From the NCBI RefSeq assembly GCF_037975245.1, contig NC_092567.1, forward strand, positions 18,234,876 to 18,298,875: a stretch of 64,000 bases of DNA. The letters run 5' to 3'. The stretch comes from Apostichopus japonicus. Lineage: Eukaryota; Echinodermata; Holothuroidea; Aspidochirotida; Stichopodidae. Below, one piece after another: positions 58,510 to 64,000 of this stretch (its first letter is position 1; each line of letters starts with the position of its first letter). The translations under genes and the position numbers were made by a program. The notes beneath the pieces were generated by a model. The model was not told the origin of the DNA. It saw nothing but the letters and a program-made list of their open reading frames with translations, and did not search any database.

Positions 58510-59532
58510 ATAAAAATCACTGCAGACTGAACTGAATTCCATAACAACTCCCTGGCTATACACTTTACAACAAGTAACACGCGATGCATATTGTTCATTG
58601 ACCACAGAAGCTGTATTAGCCGAAACACGGCTTGTTGAATTAGTATAAAAGAAGCTTTTGATTGAAGCATGTAGATTCTATTAAAAACGACACTGTATAG
58701 CCTTGGGGCTATTAAGTACGGAAGCCTTCACGGATGACAATGGGCTGAAAATAGACCTTGATATTCCAGATTACTGTAGTTTTAGCTGTAATCCATGGAA
58801 CCTCTGAACAAGGTAAAATCGTTGTTAATATCTCACATTTTATATCTGTAAAATAATATAGTTTAAAGCAATCAATTGCTTATATATTTTTCTTCTTCTT
58901 CTAATGAGGAACATTTGATTGGGTTAAATGTCAAGCAACCTAACCAGACCAAAAAAAAACATAAATGGGCAGTTAAGCATTACATATGAGCGTAGACATG
59001 AGTACTTCGCAATTACTGAAAACCGTGTGCAAGTTTTCGCATCACAGTATACGAATTTGAAATATTAATTTTTGAAGAACTTATATATCTGTACGGTAAT
59101 ATTCCTTACAGTTTCGGTGCATACGTACTAACATTTTAGTAACCAAGTTGGACTGAGATCGGATACAAATTGTATTGTATTCGTGCCCAGGCTGCATATT
59201 TTGAGTAATATTTCTTCAAAGTACGAGTGTTGTGTATTGAGCCATGCACTTACGTATTATCCTATAAGTGTAGCGATAGGCCTACGTATTCACCAAATAA
59301 ATGAAACCGCCTGTAAGCTTTGCATTAGGTGTTATAACTCCAACCCCTCAACGGGGAACCAAATCAATATCCAAATAACAACTCATCACATTTTCTCAAA
59401 AGTCAAAAGGCCTCCTCCATGGTGTTAACAACTGACATAGACTATAGTAGACAGCACATTTGTAGATGAACTTAAGTCGTCGTTGAATGTTTACGTCCAT
59501 ACGCTTGACATCAGCTTTTGATAATATTTCAG
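58510..59532. other. Unassigned sequence
   Basis: No exon or repeat boundary recognised between the LINE tail and the LDLa exon. Confidence 0.4.
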
Positions 59533-60766
59533 TTGGCACTTGTGATCCAGACAGCTTTGTTTGTTACAACGGAACTTGCATCCCAGACTATACTCAGTTT
59601 GTGACCGCTACATTGACTGTTTCTTTGGAGAAGATGAGAAAGAATGCTATGGTAATAATGTTATTTCAATTAAATACCCTCCACATTGCAAATCTTACAA
59701 TTTCCATTTTGGCTTTGTTTAGGTATGAAAAGTATATTACTAACCCTTTCAATATAGGGCTACGTGTCATCCAAGCAGTTAACAACTAACGGATATGCTT
59801 TGGTTTATACGTATAACGTACTTTGGTAGCCGTTTGTCGTAACTATGTTATTATTTCAGTTACCATGGCACTTGTCATCCCGACAGCTTTGTTTGTTACG
59901 ACGGAACTGTAGAAAACTGACCACTATGTTTTTGCTTTGTCTGACTTAATTTGGAGTGGGCAAGGACACAACAGTAACAACTATTCCTACATGGTCTCAC
60001 TATCTGTTGTTTCATAATGGACACCTGACGGCCGTCACTGTTTCAAACTGATGATCCCCACGGTCATTTGGCATACACCGCCAATGTGAATAGGTTCCAG
60101 TCGGTGATAATCCAATAGTTGTCGTCATGGTACGACCAAAACATATAATACATTTACTGGTTATTATCTGTATTACATTTTTCAACCAGCATATGTGATG
60201 CAGAACCGCCGTATGTGTAGAATGGTCGATGGATGGCTAGTGTTGTATTTGTATCCAATATCATGTATACTATATTCATTGACTAAACAGTATAATACCA
60301 ATTCATGCACATGGAATACATGTATTAAACTCTAACATGTAGCTTTCCAAGTATCGACATCGTTTTATACTGGTTGACAATCCTCCTTGTACAATACACT
60401 TTCCGTATTCAAAATACCGAATAGTGTACCGTAACTGTGACATCATTAACGTACTACAACTTTCCGTACCTAAATTATCCATCCTCCTATTCAAGCAACG
60501 CTCGAATGGAACTTGTTTTCTCAAATTTCGAAGATGCAAGACTCTTGCTCAGTTTCGATTTTATCAAAACTGAGCGTGGCTATGATGATATCTTTGTTGG
60601 CAATGGGACCGTAGCGGAGGAGCAACCTCTCTTAACCTGGTCAGGAGGACCACCTTACAAATGAGTTGAAGTTTTTGTCAACTGGAAATTCTTTGTAGTG
60701 TATATTCGAAGTAGATGTTAATATTTCTGACCAAGGTTTCTCTGCTCTCGTGGAAGTTGTCAATCT
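59533..60766 (+). pseudogene. Broken LDLa/CUB-domain gene
   Basis: The LDLa exon (59533-59651, acceptor TTTCAG, donor G|GTAATA) reads CDPDSFVCYNGTCIPDYTQ and then, after a frame break, CDRYIDCFFGEDEKEC. Together these give the six cysteines and acidic C-terminus of an LDL-receptor class A module. Its 119 nt are one short of a phase 1-1 exon. A truncated duplicate lies at 59868-59935. The CUB exon (60425-60766) reads CTVTVTSLTYYNFPYLNYPS, MELVFSNFEDARLLLSFDF, YDDIFVGNG, LLTWSGGPPYK, TGA, FVNWKF, a 13-bp insertion, FEVDVNISDQGFS. Such proteins are normally secreted or membrane-bound; here the stop and frameshifts make it non-functional. Confidence 0.7.
59868..59935 (+). pseudogene. Truncated duplicate of the LDLa exon
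   Basis: ATTTCAGTTACCATGGCACTT, CATCCCGACAGCTTTGTTTG, TTACGACGGAACTG repeats the start of the exon at 59533, then hits a TAG. The acceptor is copied as well. Confidence 0.75.
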
Positions 60767-60769
60767 TAC

Positions 60770-61419
60770 ACAAAGTTGTATTTAAAATTCTTATTTACTT
60801 TTTTTTATGTTTGAATAACAATGATCGAAAGCTTTCTAAGTGTTGAATATCACCATATTTCTTGTTGTCCAATTTTAATAAAATACTATGATGTTCCTTT
60901 TTGGTAACGCTTTGATATAACTGATTGCTAAGGATCTCCATTCAATATTACCTTGATCGAAAGGCAATTTTAAATATGGCTTGTGTATTGAAAACTTAAA
61001 TTTGGGAACTTAAGTTCAGCATACCGAATGCTGTTTCTGGATAGCATTTAAAACTTTCTGTATAGGAGTTATGGGTGTCAAAACAACTAACACACCTGCA
61101 CAGACAAATTGCGTCGTCATAAACATGTATTCGATCTAAAAAAATTAAATGATAACTAACTTTGATCATAGGCCTATAGTGATCGGTAGGCTCCTTGGTT
61201 AGCAGATAAACAGCTCTGTGTATCGCAACGCATTTTATTGTTGTAATGTATATAAACTATTAAAAACTTTGATCATGTTGATTAGCCAATGAATAGATCT
61301 ATGTACCATGATGCTTGTCAAGATCGCTCACCTATACCTTTACAATGAACATGCGGAGTATTTATTCCCTTTCACTGGGACTCGTGATACTCACCTGACC
61401 GTATGACCATAGGATTAAT
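60770..61419. other. Unassigned AT-rich sequence
   Basis: Nothing recognised on either strand. Confidence 0.4.
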
Positions 61420-61640
61420 GGGAGTGAAGACTTGCGCACAAAGAAATGTCTGATGCCGGTAATCTGACCTAGTTTCGAATGAGGTGTAACAGAAATGTTA
61501 GACACCACCACCGATCCCAGAAAATACACACACAGCTTGCTACCGTCGGTAATTAGACACTAGGTTTACAGTCAATACATACAGTTACGGCCAATACACA
61601 CAACACAGCTGTACATAGCAGCGATGGACATCTCATGTCT
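61420..61640 (+). repeat. Interspersed repeat, inverted match to 46330-46555
   Basis: Reads CGGTAATCTGACCTAGTTTC, GAATGAGGTGTAACAGAAAT, CACCACCGATCCCAGAAAA, and matches the complement of 46330-46555 with scattered differences. Confidence 0.75.
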
Positions 61641-64000
61641 AGATAAAAGATAACAGGTTTAGGCTGAAATGTAAGTTAATTAGGCTAAGCCTATCCATGC
61701 AATGATATAGGTATAGTCTAGCCCTAGTCACGTGTAAGTTGTATCCACATGAGAAATGTAAAAAGGAAACACCTCATAACTAGGTCACAGCAATTGCATT
61801 CCTTACACTCCTAGCAATATGAAACAGACATGAATATGAATTGTTGGATTATTACATCTCATGCTGTTCTTATACTACGATTATAAGTAGGTTTTGTAGC
61901 ACTGTAAGTTAGGCAGATTATATTTCCATTTTAGGCACAACAGATCATGACATTGGTGTAAATCTCAATAAACTGAACTGCCCCTAGCAGGGACTACTTA
62001 TGACATCGATTTTCTGAACATTCAAAAAAGGACATATTTAAAGTTTTCACTGGAGATGCCACTGCCCTATCATACATCTCTTCAAAGAGGAATTTTTAAA
62101 ACAGCATATAGATATAAACTGGTAAGTATTTAAACATGGTACAAAACTCAACTAAAGACCTTTGGATTTAATTTTGTTTCACTTTTAACATATTTTCTAA
62201 CAAATGTGACCAGCTTCTGTTAGATGCAGATATAAATAACTCTTTTTTACTGTTATGTGTCATCTTGTGTTGGCATAAAATAGAAGATTGGTCCCAAGAG
62301 GAGCTAAAAGCAATGACAGAGTACAGTACCCGAAACACAACCTTGAGCCTTCCAATACCATTGCAAACTACCTGAAAAAAACTGCTGGCTGCAGTTTACT
62401 TAACCCTGGGATGGTAAGCACTGTTCAATGTTATGCAACTGAATACTGTCAAGTAGAATTAAAATAACTCCATACTGATATGCTTAACTACAAAACTGTA
62501 TACCCTGGGCTGACCCTCTGCTTTTGGAAAGGATCGGAAACGATTAGAGAAATCATTTTTCAATACCAGACAATTCCCGCAACCCGACATGATTAATTAT
62601 GAACAGTGTCATACACATAAAATGTCCATAACTCTTCACTCATTTTTTTTTTTACCAAGATTTAAAAGTTAACACGTCTTGAGAATGTTTGCGTCCTCTC
62701 AGAAAACCTTGCATCCCTACAGACCTCCATGAAAACATGCACTTTAAAGTACCTCTACAGGAACGCACAATACTTAGTTATAATGACCCCAGACAATCAT
62801 TGGCTTTTGCACACACAAAAAATGATGAAAGCTTTAACTACTACACAACAACAAAATTACTGTCAAGTTTGCCGTAGACTGAAAACCATATAGATGCAAG
62901 AATGCTTGCAGACACTGATATGGGCTACTAGCCAAGCAAATCACACGAAATTTTGAGACCGCAATTGACTATTATTAGCATGAAAATCTTTGTAATGGAA
63001 TTGTTGTTTTACAAAGTACTTGCGTTGAATTTTATGATTTATTTGTTTTCGATCAAATTCAATCATCTGTGCAAAGGATTGGAATTTTGGTCCTTTCGGG
63101 TGTGGTTGTGGTTTTTGAAAAGAAAGATATTCATTCAAAACATTGTTATGTTTCTCATAGGTCTAGCTGTGAGTGGGTGTACTTGAGGTTTGTTTACCCC
63201 AAAATGTAGGAGGAAGCAATTTGAAGGTTTTGCGTCCCTGGCTAAAAATGAGACTACTCACTAGGCTGATAGACCTGGCCTGCGTAGCCAAACGTTACGG
63301 TAATCAATTATTATATTGAAGTATTACTTACGTACCGCTCTCGCTCAAGGCGCTCCATTTTAAAACTCCCAAGTGTGTAGAAATCGCAAGACGTACGTAA
63401 CTATAACAGAAATAATAGTCCCTGGGCAGATATTCAGTAACTTTAGTACACATTGCACAACCAAACAATCCTTCGGACAACCAAATATGACGCAATGTTG
63501 TCCAAAGGACAACCTTAAAATTTTCTTTTAGACGAGCCCTGGCTATGAGAGAACCTACAGCTCCACACAAGTTGAGCAACGAAAACAGTGTTTGGTACAA
63601 CAAAGAAATGCTTCATTTTGCCTTATATTATTCATGCCATCATGTTAAAAGTTCGAGAGCTCTTATCTGTACGCTAGTTCTTTAATCATATTTTGTATTC
63701 GACATTATGTGAGCCTTGTGAGGATATAACATAATGTTGAAGCAAGTTTGTCCAATATGAATTTGGCCTTAATAATGGTTTCAGGTCCTGTTACGATTTT
63801 CCATGCCTATAAGCAAATACCACCGAGTCACCCGTTTTTTCCCAAAGAGATTGAATCTCTACCTAATATCTAATAATAGCCATAGCGAACTCGCCCCTAC
63901 ACAAATTCATGATGATACACACAGCGTACTATTTCAGTGGTCAAGCCAAATTTGCCTTCACACAGGAAAGTAGTGCCAGCCATTAGATCACTTGAGTTTA
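61641..64000. other. Unassigned right flank
   Basis: No convincing exon. A weak candidate runs through about 62290-62414 before a GTAAGC donor (reading QYPKHNLEPSNTIANYLKK), and an open stretch lies at 62680-62877. Neither resembles a family I know. Confidence 0.3.

Noticed and set aside
63328..63603. 91-codon minus-strand frame near the right edge
   Set aside because: No splice sites, homology or codon pattern supports it.

Overview
The window is nuclear DNA of an animal. Its genes are split by GT-AG introns, it is AT-rich and full of di- and trinucleotide microsatellites, and it carries relics of Penelope-like elements, L1/Tx1 and CR1/L2-type LINEs, tRNA-derived SINEs, a Ty3/gypsy integrase and several DNA-transposon families. 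Secreted genes built from Ig-like, EGF-like, LDLa and CUB modules, together with this repeat mix, suggest a marine invertebrate deuterostome, most likely an echinoderm. That placement is inference. Nothing bacterial, no CRISPR array and no rRNA gene was seen.

The main gene content is a tandem family of secreted, multi-domain proteins. Copy A (1295-2913) shows only its last two exons, because the window starts inside it. Copy B (8054-15952) is complete as predicted: signal peptide, a 120-codon two-cysteine domain, an Ig-like domain, and Cys-rich EGF-like exons with 8, 8 and 6 cysteines, then a stop (6 exons, 363 residues). Copy C (26612-43112) has the same back half plus five further exons after the signal peptide (11 exons, 689 residues). 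All exon joins keep frame. Neither full copy shows a membrane segment or kinase domain, so I read them as secreted. Copies A and B share a recent segmental duplication of about 4 kb (525-4556 and 13671-17936).

Between B and C lies a small three-exon gene (21386-22895) of an unnamed family with an N-terminal Cys-rich, finger-like exon. Past copy C, 43-64 kb is mostly repeats, plus a broken LDLa/CUB gene at 59.5-60.8 kb. A second CUB relic sits inverted inside an intron of copy C.

Several mobile elements can be delimited from sequence alone. Four are hAT-type MITEs with 8-bp target duplications (21710-22077, 25305-25659, 47423-48206, 53863-54190). A 1.33-kb element with long inverted ends has a 9-bp target duplication (37566-38899). 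A 4.95-kb element begins CACTG, ends CAGTG, and carries dense GACTAA/TTAGTC arrays at both ends (48693-53644). Two hairpin elements share GCGA(A/G)TTTT ends, and each is flanked on both sides by the same 9-mer TACCCGGCC (45710-45755, 54410-55770).

The most unusual observations are the repeated TACCCGGCC target, the CACTG element with its large internal palindrome, the protein-changing bias between exons of copies A and B, and a CUB-exon repeat whose two inverted copies share the same in-frame stop.
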